NCBI GenBank assembly: GCA_035946625.1
Contig: DASYZE010000040.1
Location: forward strand, 62,001-126,000
Source: DASYXZ01 sp035946625
Lineage (GTDB): Bacteria > Acidobacteriota > Terriglobia > UBA7540
Direction of reading: 5' to 3'
DNA: 64,000 bases
Made by a program: the position numbers and the translations under genes. The notes below the pieces were generated by a model. It saw only the letters and a program-made list of their open reading frames with translations. It was not told where the DNA came from and searched no databases. The first letter of the stretch is position 1. Each line of letters starts with the position of its first letter. This document shows, in pieces, positions 1 through 8,696 of the stretch.

Positions 1-2936
1 GTCTGGTGGAACGGCTGCGGTTTCCGGTTGCCCTCGAGCGGTAAAATCTGGATGTCATGGTGCCCCGTCAGCCGTTGAACTCCTATAAAGGCAAGGAAGC
101 GACCATCGGGCGAAAAGGAGGGTCGAACCTGCGCCGACTCGCTCGAAGTCAGTCGTTCTTCACCGCTCCCGTCCGGGTTTGCCCAAAACAAATTGGCACG
201 GCCCTGTTCTCGCACGGAACTATAGACCACCCGCTTTCCATCAGGAGGCCAGGCGGGATTGCTACTATCTCCATCCGTGGTCAGGCGGGTAAATGTTCGG
301 CGAGTCAGGTCGTACACCCAGACGTCCGAGTTTGCGCCGTAATGTCCAATCCAGATCGCGACTCGCCGGCCGTCGGGTGAAAGATGCGTCGACGTGTAAG
401 GGCGAGGAGGCGCGGCAAGCGGCTCTTCCTTCCCGTTTCGGTCCACCCACACGAGTGTCGTCAGCGGCAAGAAGGCGCCGCCCGGAACAAAGGCCAGCGA
501 ACCATTTTCCGAGAGGGTGAACTGCGCTGCGCCGCTCGTCGGGTCCACGCGAACACTTTCAAGAACCGGCGCGGGCGGGCCGGTCACTTTAAGTTGTTTC
601 AAATCGAAAGGCACGGCCACCAGTTCCCCGCCATGCGAATATACGACGTAGCCTGGGGCAATATATCGAGGGCACGTCCCTCCTTCCACCAGCACCCGGC
701 GCTCCCCCGTTTTCAGAGAAGCGATTTCGACCCGGGCATGGTCCCACGACCCGCCCAAGCTGACGCTGGAGAGCACTTCCCCGCCAGGCAGGACTTGGGG
801 CCAGTGATGCGCAAACTCGCCTTGGTGGAAGTTGACGGTCGTAACCGGGCGGGGTGTGCCCCCGGCACCGGATACTTGAAACAGCCTGCTGTTGGCCGTC
901 GAGGCAAACACGATTGTGTTATCCGCTCCCCAGCTCGCTCCCCCGTTGAAAAACGGGATGGAGCAAATTGTTATAGGTGGGCCGCCCTGGATGGAAACTT
1001 TTTTCAAATTCCCGCCCGCGAAGAACCCTACCCATTGACCGTCCGGGGAAAAGAAGGGATTGGATGCGCCCTCGGTATCCGCAATGGGCTTTGCCTCCAT
1101 TTGGTTTAACGAAGGAGGGTAGAGTTGGTTAACATCGCCGTGACCAGCGGCATAGACGAGCTCGCTGCCATCGGGCGAGAGGGCGAGGGCGGGAAACGCC
1201 ATGTTCGCCAATTGGTCGCCACTCGGAAGCGTGATCGCGAACCGCGTCACAGGCCGAGGAGTCGTAGCCTTTGGGCTGAGAATGCGCCCTACGATCAGCC
1301 CTGTCAGAATCGAGCCCAAAACGATTCCTGCCACCCACGGCAGGGCGCGTTGTAGCGGCGGTCCCGCCGTTGCGGTCCCGCCGATTTTTTGGTCCGGTCG
1401 GCGATCGGAGATCGCCGCTACAACTTCGCCTTCTTTGATCCACTTTAATTCGTCGCGCAAATCGGCGGCGGATTGCCAACGGTCGTCCGGATCTTTCGCC
1501 AGGCATTTCTTCACCACGCGTTGTAGGGCCGAACGGCGTTCGGCCTCTTGCGGTGACTGTTCACTCTGTTCCAGCAATCGTTCGCCTTTGGTCGAAGGCC
1601 GAACGCCGTTCGGCCCTACAGCGGTTATGGGCGCCGGGTCGTTCTTCATAATCGCCGCCAGCACCTGGCCTGAACTTTCGCCTTCAAAAGCTCTCTTTCC
1701 TGTCGCCATTTCGTAAAGCACGCAACCGAAAGCAAAGATGTCCGAGCGCGCATCGGCGGGCTTGCCTTCGAGCTGTTCTGGGGCCATGTAATGAAGCGTC
1801 CCCATGATCGCGCCTTGTGCCGTGAGCAAGTCGGTGTCAACCGTAGCACGGGACGGGGACCCCAGGCTCTGCGTTGGGGCCTGCCCGTGCTTTTCGAAGG
1901 CCATGGGCGGGACGCCCGTGCTACGCGTCAATTTCGCCAATCCGAAATCGAGTAGCTTGGCGCCCGATTTGGTCAGCATGATGTTTTGCGGTTTGAGGTC
2001 GCGGTGGATGATTCCCAGCCGATGCGCGGCGGCCAGCGCTCCGGCAATTTCGATGCCGTAATCAAGCACGGTGTTGAGTGGCAACGCGCTTCGTCCCGTG
2101 TCGTCACCCCCGCGAAAGCGGGGGTCCAGTGCGGGCATGGGCTGGATTCCCGTTGGAGCCTGCCCTCTGGATTCCCGCTTGCGCGGGAATGACCAGGGGG
2201 CGGGAATGACGGCGTGCGCGGCCGCATGACCCGTGCCCGCGAGGCGCGCGGCCAGCGTTTCGCCCTCCACCAATTCCATGGAGATGAACTGCCGCCCATC
2301 GAGTTCGCCCGTGTCGTAGATGTGGCAGATGTGCGGATGATTCAACGACGAGGCCAGATGCGCCTCGCGTTTGAATCGTTCGAGCGCTTTCGGGTCGCGC
2401 GTAAAATCTTCGGGAAGGAATTTCAGCGCGAGGTCACGATTGAGCTTAGTGTCTCGCGCACGAAAGACCTCGCCCATGCCGCCCGCACCGAGTTTCTCCA
2501 GCAGCCGATAACGCGCGCAGGATACTTGCAGGGGCGGTTCGCGAACCGCCCCTACGACCGCCGTTGGGTCGCCCACGCTTGGGGCCCCGCCCGGCGCTAC
2601 AACGCCGTCCACCGGCGCGATGAAGCGATAACCCCGGCGCGGAAGCGTTTCGACAAAACGCGGATTATCCGCATCGTCGCCGAGCGCCTGGCGCAGCGCC
2701 TTGATGGCGGCGTTGATGCTGTGCTCGAATTCCACCACCGTGTCGTTCGGCCAAAGGATCTTTTGGATTTCTTCGCGGGTAATGATTTCGCCCGGTCGCT
2801 CGAGCAGCATGGCGAGGATGCGGAAGGGTTGCTCACGCAAATGAATCTTCATTCCAGACTTGCGCAACTCGCCCGAGTTGCGATCCAGCTCAAACGCGCC
2901 AAAGCGAATAATGCCACCCGATCTGATAAGTTCCAT
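1..2936 (-). CDS. Winged-helix Ser/Thr protein kinase with WD40-like propeller (3' end outside window)
   Basis: A reverse-strand frame stays open from an ATG at 2936 to the left edge (about 978 residues), so the C-terminus is missing. Residues ~9-105 read as an OmpR/ToxR-type winged helix (FGAFELD, LWPNDTVVEFEHS, RRGYRFIAPV). Residues ~140-490 are a Hanks-type kinase with GAGGMGEVF, the ATP lysine in LALKF, HRDLKPQN, DFG and MAPEQ. A membrane helix follows near 530, then PD40/TolB-like propeller blades (LSPDG, FSPDG repeats). This architecture is typical of Acidobacteriota and suggests membrane-linked signalling or direct transcription control; the target is unknown. The oddity is that five different palindromic repeats lie inside the gene, all in frame and all in linkers or loops (listed separately). 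Confidence 0.93.
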   Translation of the reverse strand, partial: MELIRSGGIIRFGAFELDRNSGELRKSGMKIHLREQPFRILAMLLERPGEIITREEIQKILWPNDTVVEFEHSINAAIKALRQALGDDADNPRFVETLPRRGYRFIAPVDGVVAPGGAPSVGDPTAVVGAVREPPLQVSCARYRLLEKLGAGGMGEVFRARDTKLNRDLALKFLPEDFTRDPKALERFKREAHLASSLNHPHICHIYDTGELDGRQFISMELVEGETLAARLAGTGHAAAHAVIPAPWSFPRKRESRGQAPTGIQPMPALDPRFRGGDDTGRSALPLNTVLDYGIEIAGALAAAHRLGIIHRDLKPQNIMLTKSGAKLLDFGLAKLTRSTGVPPMAFEKHGQAPTQSLGSPSRATVDTDLLTAQGAIMGTLHYMAPEQLEGKPADARSDIFAFGCVLYEMATGKRAFEGESSGQVLAAIMKNDPAPITAVGPNGVRPSTKGERLLEQSEQSPQEAERRSALQRVVKKCLAKDPDDRWQSAADLRDELKWIKEGEVVAAISDRRPDQKIGGTATAGPPLQRALPWVAGIVLGSILTGLIVGRILSPKATTPRPVTRFAITLPSGDQLANMAFPALALSPDGSELVYAAGHGDVNQLYPPSLNQMEAKPIADTEGASNPFFSPDGQWVGFFAGGNLKKVSIQGGPPITICSIPFFNGGASWGADNTIVFASTANSRLFQVSGAGGTPRPVTTVNFHQGEFAHHWPQVLPGGEVLSSVSLGGSWDHARVEIASLKTGERRVLVEGGTCPRYIAPGYVVYSHGGELVAVPFDLKQLKVTGPPAPVLESVRVDPTSGAAQFTLSENGSLAFVPGGAFLPLTTLVWVDRNGKEEPLAAPPRPYTSTHLSPDGRRVAIWIGHYGANSDVWVYDLTRRTFTRLTTDGDSSNPAWPPDGKRVVYSSVREQGRANLFWANPDGSGEERLTSSESAQVRPSFSPDGRFLAFIGVQRLTGHHDIQILPLEGNRKPQPFHQ
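1349..1424. repeat. Inverted-repeat element in frame before the kinase membrane helix
   Basis: The ends GTTGTAGCGGCG (1349-1360) and CGCCGCTACAAC (1413-1424) are exact inverted repeats. It encodes a Gly/Arg-rich juxtamembrane stretch just before the predicted transmembrane helix. Confidence 0.75.
1522..1620. repeat. 25-bp perfect inverted repeats bounding an in-frame insertion
   Basis: Positions 1522-1546 and 1596-1620 are perfect reverse complements over 25 bases; each arm also contains GGCCGAACG/CGTTCGGCC. On the protein it falls between NDPAPI and VVKKCLAKDP, where related kinases have only a short loop. Confidence 0.85.
1843..1924. repeat. Inverted-repeat element in the kinase activation loop
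   Basis: The ends GTAGCACGGG (1843-1852) and CCCGTGCTAC (1915-1924) are exact inverted repeats. The element sits between LDFGLAKLTR and GTLHYMAPE, inside the activation segment, and adds about 27 residues in frame. Confidence 0.75.
2097..2199. repeat. Double-hairpin repeat of the PRKRESR type inserted in kinase N/C-lobe linker
   Basis: Two hairpins are visible: CCCCCGC/GCGGGGG at 2107-2124 and ATTCCCGC/GCGGGAAT at 2171-2190. Translated on the gene strand it gives SFPRKRESR and LDPRFRGGDD, the well-known translation of a dispersed bacterial repeat. It lies between the hinge (MELVEGETLAARLAG) and the helix before HRDLKPQN, adding about 35 residues without breaking the frame. Confidence 0.85.
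2530..2553. repeat. Perfect 24-bp palindrome in frame between winged helix and kinase
   Basis: The two 12-base halves are exact reverse complements (AGGGGCGGTTCG and its complement). In the kinase frame it contributes the peptide VGAVREPP. The same repeat occurs at 63508-63532 in another kinase. Confidence 0.85.
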
Positions 2937-2960
2937 GGAAGCCAACCCGATGTTGAACAG

Positions 2961-2989
2961 AGTCTAACATCAGGTTGTTAGCCTATCAA
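2961..2989 (-). promoter_or_regulatory. Candidate sigma-70 promoter with overlapping dyad for the winged-helix kinase
   Basis: On the reverse strand TTGATA (2989-2984) is followed after 17 bases by TAGACT (2966-2961), 25 bases before the ATG. An inverted repeat CTAACA/TGTTAG (2964-2969, 2976-2981) fills the spacer and could be an operator, perhaps for the gene's own winged helix (inference). Confidence 0.45.
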
Positions 2990-3177
2990 TACGCGACTAT
3001 TCCACGAGAGCTTTGAGACTTGGGGCCGAAGCCGGCACGGAAATCCGCCATTGCGTTCGGGAAGTTCGTAACTGGAGATTAGCACCTGGGAAATAAACGC
3101 CAGTTTCGATTTTCCAGTTTCCACTTTCCGTGGACCCTTCATTCGCCCAATCGCTAAATCACCTGACCACTCAATTC

Positions 3178-3834
3178 TTAAAGGATTTCCACCTGGCAAT
3201 TCTTTGCCAGCGACTTGAATTTCTTGGCGTCTTCCTCGGAGCCCACAATCGCGCCATAGTGCATGGGCACGGCGATTTTGGGATGGATGGTCGCCGCGGC
3301 TTCCGCCGCCTCTTCCGCCGTCATCACGTAAGTCCCGGAAACGGGCAGCAAGGCGATATCGCATTTCACCGCCCGCATTTCCGGAGTGAGGTCCGTGTCT
3401 CCGGCGAAATAAACGGCGGTCCCATCCATGTGGATGATAAAGCCCAGGCGCTTTTCGCCCTGGGGATGAAACGCCTTGCCCGGCTCGCGGAATTTATTGA
3501 TGTTGTAGGCGGGCAGAGTCTCGATGATCACTTCGCCGGTCTTCGGCGTGCCCACCGTGATCCTGGCGATGGGGTCGAGAAAGCGCTTTTCGCGCACCTT
3601 GATCTCGCTCAGCGCGTCCTTACACAACGGGCTGGCGACGATTGTCGTCCCCGGGTGAATCACTTTTTTCAGGTCTTCGATGCTCATGTGGTCAAAGTGC
3701 TCGTGGCTGATGGTCACCACGTGCGCTTCGTCGTTCTTCGTGATTTTGAACGGGTCGGTATAAACCACTTTGGTTCCGGCAATCCGAAACGTGTCATGCG
3801 CTATGCGGGTGATATCCAAGTTCAGCAGTTTCAT
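3178..3834 (-). CDS. MBL-fold metal-dependent hydrolase
   Basis: A 218-residue protein of the metallo-beta-lactamase superfamily, in the compact group that includes UPF0173/UlaG-like enzymes. The metal-binding motif SHEHFDHMS is at residues ~63-71, with later ligands in AGDTD (~127) and PMHYGA near the end. No signal peptide is seen, so it is probably cytoplasmic. The start at 3834 has a good ribosome site (AAAGGAG, 8 bases upstream). The substrate cannot be told from sequence. It stands alone, transcribed in the same direction as the upstream kinase but separated from it by about 240 bases. Confidence 0.88.
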   Translation of the reverse strand: MKLLNLDITRIAHDTFRIAGTKVVYTDPFKITKNDEAHVVTISHEHFDHMSIEDLKKVIHPGTTIVASPLCKDALSEIKVREKRFLDPIARITVGTPKTGEVIIETLPAYNINKFREPGKAFHPQGEKRLGFIIHMDGTAVYFAGDTDLTPEMRAVKCDIALLPVSGTYVMTAEEAAEAAATIHPKIAVPMHYGAIVGSEEDAKKFKSLAKNCQVEIL

Positions 3835-4091
3835 AGTCTCGCTCCTTTCATAATTCTAATAATGCATCGCGCCCATGGTATTTCTGTCTCGTGGGCGCAC
3901 CCCAAATAATATCATTTCAAAAATGAAAAAATCAGTTGCCGAGCAGTCAAACCGCTCGCGTGCTTGGAGTGCGGTGGCGCTTCGCGGGCCGCATCGCGAA
4001 CTTTATCGAGAATTGGACAGACAACGCGGGCCTCAACCTGCTAGACTGCGGTGTGAACTCATCCCATCGCGGATCCAACGGAGGCATCCTG

Positions 4092-4469
4092 ATGCCCAAA
4101 GATGATCGAAATGCCCTGGAAGTTCTCAAAGCTGAACTCGACTTTATTGAGAAAGGAGGCTACGGGCGCTCCGTCCGAACGCCCTGGCTTCCCACATCCA
4201 CATTTCAAGATTCCCTGAGCTGCCTCAATTTCGGCGACCCCGAACGGACCCGTCCCTGTGAGGAGTGCATCTTGATGCAATTTGTGCCGCCCGAGCAGCG
4301 CAAGGCAAACGTGCCCTGCCATCACATCCCCATCGGGCCATCGGGAGAAACGGTACACGCACTCGAACGGATGGAAACCCAGGAAGACATGGAAGACGCT
4401 ATCAAGAAATGGCTGCGCGACACTATCAAACGCTTGGAAGAAGAGCAAGCCCAACGCCCTGCGAAATAA
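4092..4469 (+). CDS. Small Cys-rich conserved hypothetical protein upstream of phosphoketolase
   Basis: A 125-residue soluble protein with no recognised domain. The ATG at 4092 is chosen over an upstream in-frame start (3936) because GGAGG lies 7 bases before it. The central part has CLNFGD, then PCEEC and PCHHIPI, so three to four Cys and two His could bind metal (inference). The C-terminal 40 residues are a charged helix (KKWLRDTIKRLEEEQ). It is followed 95 bases later by phosphoketolase on the same strand. A role linked to that enzyme is possible but not shown. Confidence 0.7.
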   Translation: MPKDDRNALEVLKAELDFIEKGGYGRSVRTPWLPTSTFQDSLSCLNFGDPERTRPCEECILMQFVPPEQRKANVPCHHIPIGPSGETVHALERMETQEDMEDAIKKWLRDTIKRLEEEQAQRPAK

Positions 4470-4564
4470 GGCGCCTGGCCGCGCGAGTGTAAATCGCAAA
4501 GTTTTGCAACCCCAGTTTCCACTTTTTGACTCAGAACTGAAGCCGCCGGGAAGGTATACACGCC

Positions 4565-6991
4565 ATGGCCAAATCCAACAATTCTCGAAGGACTGAAGCA
4601 AAGCAGCCCGCCCAGGTCACCAATAAAGTTTCCGTGAAAACTCTGGAGCCCGACGAACTGCGGAGGATGAATGCCTATTGGCGCGCCGCCAATTATTTGT
4701 CGGTGGGACAAATTTATTTGCTCGACAATCCACTGCTGCGCGAGCCTCTGAAGATCGAGCACGTGAAGCCGCGCTTGCTCGGCCATTGGGGCACCACGCC
4801 CGGCCTTAATTTCATCTACGTTCATTTCAACCGGCTGATCAAGAAGCACGATTTGAACGTGATCTACGTCACGGGGCCGGGCCACGGCGGGCCGGGCCTG
4901 GTGGCCCACACTTATCTCGAGGGCACTTACAGCGAGTTTTATCCCAACATCGCGCAGAACGCGCAGGGAATCAAGCGGCTGTTTAAACAGTTTTCATTTC
5001 CCGGTGGCATTCCCAGCCACGTGGCGCCGGAAACGCCGGGTTCGATTCACGAAGGCGGCGAGCTCGGCTACGCCCTGGTGCACGCCTATGGCGCCGCGTT
5101 TGACAATCCGGATCTCCTGGTCTGCTGTGTGGTGGGCGACGGTGAAGCGGAAACCGGCCCCCTGGCCACCAGTTGGCACTCGAATAAATTCCTGAACCCG
5201 GCGCGCGATGGCGCCGTGCTGCCCATCCTCCATTTGAACGGTTACAAAATCGCCAACCCCACCGTGCTGGGAAGATTGAGCGACGGCGAACTCACATCTC
5301 TCTTCAACGGGTACGGCTACCAACCCTTTTTCGTGGAGGGCCACGCGCCCGAAGCCATGCACCAGCTTATGGCACACACCCTGGACACCGTGCTGGCCGA
5401 CATTCACGCGATTCAGAATAAGGCGCGCAGCCGCGGATTTTCGCAACGCCCCGCGTGGCCCATGATCATCTTGCGCACTCCCAAAGGCTGGACGGGGCCC
5501 AAAGTGGTGGACGGCAAACCGATGGAAGGGACATGGCGCGCACACCAGGTGCCCCTCGCTGACCTCGCCCACAAGCCGAAGCACTTGCATTCGCTCGAAG
5601 ATTGGATGAAGAGTTACAAACCCGAAGAACTCTTTGACGCTGACGGCAAGCTCATTGCGGAATTATCGGAGTTAGCGCCCGGTGGCGAGCGGCGCATGGG
5701 CGCCAATCCGCACGCCAACGGCGGCTTGCTGCTGCGCGATCTCTCCATGCCCGATTTTGCCCGGTACGCCGTGGACGTGCCCAAGCCGGGCACGGTGATG
5801 GCCGAGGCCACACGCGAGTTGGGCAAATTTCTGCGCGACGTGATGAAGCTGAACGCCGGGTCGAAAAATTTCCGCGTCATGGGCCCCGACGAAACCGCTT
5901 CCAACCGCCTGGACGCGCTTTATGAAGTGACCGGCAAGGAATTCACCGAAGCTATTCTACCCACGGACGAGCACCTCTCCCCCGATGGCCGGGTGATGGA
6001 AGTGTTGAGCGAACACATGTGCCAGGGGTGGCTGGAGGGCTACCTGCTTACCGGCCGCCACGGTTTCTTTTCCTGTTACGAGGCGTTCATTCACATCGTG
6101 GACTCGATGTTCAACCAGCACGCCAAGTGGTTGAACGTTACCCGGCACATCCCCTGGCGGCGGCCCATCGCCTCGCTCAATTATCTTTTGAGTTCCCACG
6201 TCTGGCGGCAGGATCACAACGGATTCAGCCACCAGGATCCCGGCTTCATCGATCATGTGGTGAACAAGAAGGCCGACGTGGTGCGCGTCTATCTGCCGCC
6301 CGACGCCAACACGCTCCTTTCCGTGGCCGACCATTGCCTGCGCAGCCGTCACTACGTGAACGTGATTGTGGCTGGCAAGCAGCCCGCTCTCCAGTGGCTG
6401 AACATGGAACAGGCTATCGAGCACTGCACGTCGGGCCTTGGCATTTGGAGTTGGGCTTCGACCGACGAGGGAACTGATCCCGACGCCGTGATGGCTTGCG
6501 CCGGCGACGTGCCCACCCTCGAGACCCTCGCCGCCGTGGACTTGCTCCGCCAGCATTTTCCCGATCTCAAACTTCGAGTGGTGAATGTGGTGGACCTGAT
6601 GACCCTCCAACCTTCCACCGAACATCCCCACGGACTTCCCGACCACGAATTCGATTCCATGTTCACCACGGACCGGCCGGTGGTGTTTGCCTACCACGGC
6701 TACCCCTGGCTCATTCACCGTCTGACCTACCGGCGGACCAACCATCACAACATGCACGTGCGCGGGTACAAAGAAGAAGGGACCACCACCACGCCTTTTG
6801 ACATGACGGTGATGAATGATCTGGACCGTTTCCACCTGGCGGGTGATGTGGTGGACCGCGTGCCCCGCCTGGCGCGGGTGGGCGCCCACTTCAAACAGTT
6901 CCTGCGCAACAAGCTGGTGGCGCACAAGCTTTATATTCAACAGCACGGCGACGATATGCCAGAGATTCGCGACTGGAAGTGGGCGTACTGA
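4565..6991 (+). CDS. xfp: Phosphoketolase (xylulose-5-P / fructose-6-P)
   Basis: A full-length 808-residue thiamine-diphosphate enzyme that splits xylulose 5-phosphate (and often fructose 6-phosphate) with phosphate to acetyl phosphate plus glyceraldehyde 3-phosphate or erythrose 4-phosphate. Family signatures are present: TGPGHGGPGLVAH (~98), FPGGIPSHVAPETPGS (~144) and the ThDP motif GDGEAETGP followed by the Asn of LHLNG (~192-220). The C-terminal domain ends with DMPEIRDWKW, as expected. No transit or signal sequence. Acetate kinase follows 85 bases downstream, giving a two-gene route from sugar phosphate to acetate and ATP. Sequence alone does not decide between the two substrates. Confidence 0.97.
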   Translation: MAKSNNSRRTEAKQPAQVTNKVSVKTLEPDELRRMNAYWRAANYLSVGQIYLLDNPLLREPLKIEHVKPRLLGHWGTTPGLNFIYVHFNRLIKKHDLNVIYVTGPGHGGPGLVAHTYLEGTYSEFYPNIAQNAQGIKRLFKQFSFPGGIPSHVAPETPGSIHEGGELGYALVHAYGAAFDNPDLLVCCVVGDGEAETGPLATSWHSNKFLNPARDGAVLPILHLNGYKIANPTVLGRLSDGELTSLFNGYGYQPFFVEGHAPEAMHQLMAHTLDTVLADIHAIQNKARSRGFSQRPAWPMIILRTPKGWTGPKVVDGKPMEGTWRAHQVPLADLAHKPKHLHSLEDWMKSYKPEELFDADGKLIAELSELAPGGERRMGANPHANGGLLLRDLSMPDFARYAVDVPKPGTVMAEATRELGKFLRDVMKLNAGSKNFRVMGPDETASNRLDALYEVTGKEFTEAILPTDEHLSPDGRVMEVLSEHMCQGWLEGYLLTGRHGFFSCYEAFIHIVDSMFNQHAKWLNVTRHIPWRRPIASLNYLLSSHVWRQDHNGFSHQDPGFIDHVVNKKADVVRVYLPPDANTLLSVADHCLRSRHYVNVIVAGKQPALQWLNMEQAIEHCTSGLGIWSWASTDEGTDPDAVMACAGDVPTLETLAAVDLLRQHFPDLKLRVVNVVDLMTLQPSTEHPHGLPDHEFDSMFTTDRPVVFAYHGYPWLIHRLTYRRTNHHNMHVRGYKEEGTTTTPFDMTVMNDLDRFHLAGDVVDRVPRLARVGAHFKQFLRNKLVAHKLYIQQHGDDMPEIRDWKWAY

Positions 6992-7001
6992 GAGCAGTGA
7001 G

Positions 7002-7063
7002 TCAGTGGGTCAGTTTTTCAGTCTGCGGGCCGTGACTGACATACTGAAATACTGACCAACTGA
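7002..7063. repeat. Iterated CAGT-type inverted repeat between xfp and ackA
   Basis: A 21-base arm (7002-7022) and its near-perfect reverse complement (7043-7063, 19 of 21 matching) enclose a 20-base loop. Each arm is itself built from repeats of a short TCAGTnnG unit. The transcript could fold into a long hairpin between the two genes and adjust their relative expression (inference). Confidence 0.7.
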
Positions 7064-7076
7064 AATACTTCTCCAA

Positions 7077-8315
7077 ATGAAAGTATTTGTTCTCAACGCC
7101 GGTTCGAGCAGCCAGAAAAGCTGTCTTTATGATATTGGCGATTCACTCCCCAAATCTCCGCCTGAACCGTTGTGGAAAGCGCACATTGATTGGAGCGGCG
7201 GGTCGGAGAACGCAGAAATGACAGTGAAGAATTCCGCTGGCCCAACCCTTGACGAAAAATTGAAAGTTGATGCGCGAGGTGAGGCGATCAAAACAATGCT
7301 GGACACGCTTTGGAGTGGCCCGACGCGAGGCATCGGCCAGCGGTCAGGCATTGATGTAGTCGGCCATCGCGTGGTACACGGTGGACACAATTATCAGCAG
7401 GCGATGATGGTTACACCGGAAGTGAGAGCCGAGATCGCGGCTTTGGCGGTCTTCGCTCCGCTTCACAACCGCGCTGACCTTGATGGCATGGAGGCGATTG
7501 ACCGAATCCTGGGAACGATTCCCCAGGTTGCCGTGTTTGACACCGCCTTTCACAGCCAGATGCCTCTGCCCGCGGCGGCTTACCCTGGCCCTTATGAATG
7601 GCTTGCTCGGGGAATCCGTCGCTATGGGTTTCACGGAATCAGCCACCAATATTGCGCCCAGCGAAGCGCTGAAATTCTGGGACGGGACTTGGCGCAATTG
7701 AAGTTGGTCACCTGCCATCTGGGCAATGGGTGCTCGCTTGCGGCCATTCGGGACGGCAGGAGCGTGGACACCACCATGGGATTCACCCCGCTCGATGGGT
7801 TGATGATGGGCACGCGGTCCGGCTCCGTGGACCCGGGTATCCTGATCCATCTTTTGCGTGAGGAAAAATATTCCGCCGAGGAATTGGAACAGGTGCTCAA
7901 TCAAAAGTCGGGCCTGCTGGGAATTTCGGGCATCTCGAATGACATGCGCCAAATCCTGCCCGCCATGAAGACAAACGCGCGGGCCCGGTTGGCGTTTGAT
8001 ATTTTCACCCACCGCCTGCGGTCTTGCATCGGCACGATGGTGGCATCACTCGGCGGCCTCGATGCCCTCGTGTTTACGGGTGGAATTGGAGAAAATTCGC
8101 CCGAGGTTCGCGCGGCGGCCTGCGATGCATTCGAGTTTCTCAGCCTCAAAATCGACGCGGAGAAAAACGCCGCTTCCCCAGTCGATCAGGACATCGCCGC
8201 GGCGGATTCATCTGCGCGAGTGTTGGTGGTGCAAGCCCGGGAAGATTGGGCCATCGCGCGGGAATGTTGGAAGCTGGCTCGCAATAAGAGGGCGTATGTA
8301 GAGGACTCCCCCTGA
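7077..8315 (+). CDS. ackA: Acetate kinase
   Basis: A 412-residue ASKHA-superfamily kinase that transfers phosphate from acetyl phosphate to ADP. Signatures: N-terminal LNAGSSSQK, HRVVHGG, GFHGISHQY, the nucleotide-binding GNGCSLAAIRDG, FTPLDGLMMGTRSG and FTGGIGENSPEVR. It completes the phosphoketolase route of the upstream gene. The last ~65 residues (from AFEFLSLKIDAEK) recur in a decayed copy at 13100-14012, beyond a cluster of unrelated genes. The C-terminus past WKLA is loose and probably not structured. Confidence 0.96.
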   Translation: MKVFVLNAGSSSQKSCLYDIGDSLPKSPPEPLWKAHIDWSGGSENAEMTVKNSAGPTLDEKLKVDARGEAIKTMLDTLWSGPTRGIGQRSGIDVVGHRVVHGGHNYQQAMMVTPEVRAEIAALAVFAPLHNRADLDGMEAIDRILGTIPQVAVFDTAFHSQMPLPAAAYPGPYEWLARGIRRYGFHGISHQYCAQRSAEILGRDLAQLKLVTCHLGNGCSLAAIRDGRSVDTTMGFTPLDGLMMGTRSGSVDPGILIHLLREEKYSAEELEQVLNQKSGLLGISGISNDMRQILPAMKTNARARLAFDIFTHRLRSCIGTMVASLGGLDALVFTGGIGENSPEVRAAACDAFEFLSLKIDAEKNAASPVDQDIAAADSSARVLVVQAREDWAIARECWKLARNKRAYVEDSP

Positions 8316-8696
8316 ATGTATGGTCACGCGCTTTTGTGGGTGCGACGGTGCGCGCGCAGGTACTCCCGTTGAGCAAACCGGGGTGCCGCCCGAGCAAGCC
8401 TCCCCTGTCATTACTATCAGCGATGGAAAGGTCGCATAGGCATTGAGAGAGCCGGGGGCTTGAACCGCTCCGAATCGATGAGGCGGGCGCGCATCCCTCG
8501 CCTGCGGGATGCTGCGGGTCAGGTTGTGGAGATAGTTCAGTCCGTCATAATGTCTCTGGCAGAGCACCCGGCAATACTACCATCATGAAAAGCCGCATAC
8601 ATTCCAAAATGCGGAACGTATGCGCAGCCCGCGAAATTCTTCGCTTGCTCAGTTCGGTTTTGAAATAACGCTCCACTTAAACTATACTCTTCGCCT
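8316..8696. other. Intergenic region with no recognised gene
   Basis: This 381-base stretch lies between the convergent ends of ackA and the reverse-strand secreted-protein cluster. All frames are short or unconvincing. I see some short G+C-rich complementarities but no riboswitch, tRNA or clear terminator. Confidence 0.5.

Noticed and set aside
384..1109. 241-residue forward-strand open frame at the left edge
   Set aside because: It is antisense to the propeller of the edge-truncated kinase, whose reverse frame is open throughout.
8440..8475. tRNA T-arm-like sequence on the reverse strand
   Set aside because: The loop resembles TTCAAGC, but the stem does not pair and no acceptor or anticodon arm can be drawn.
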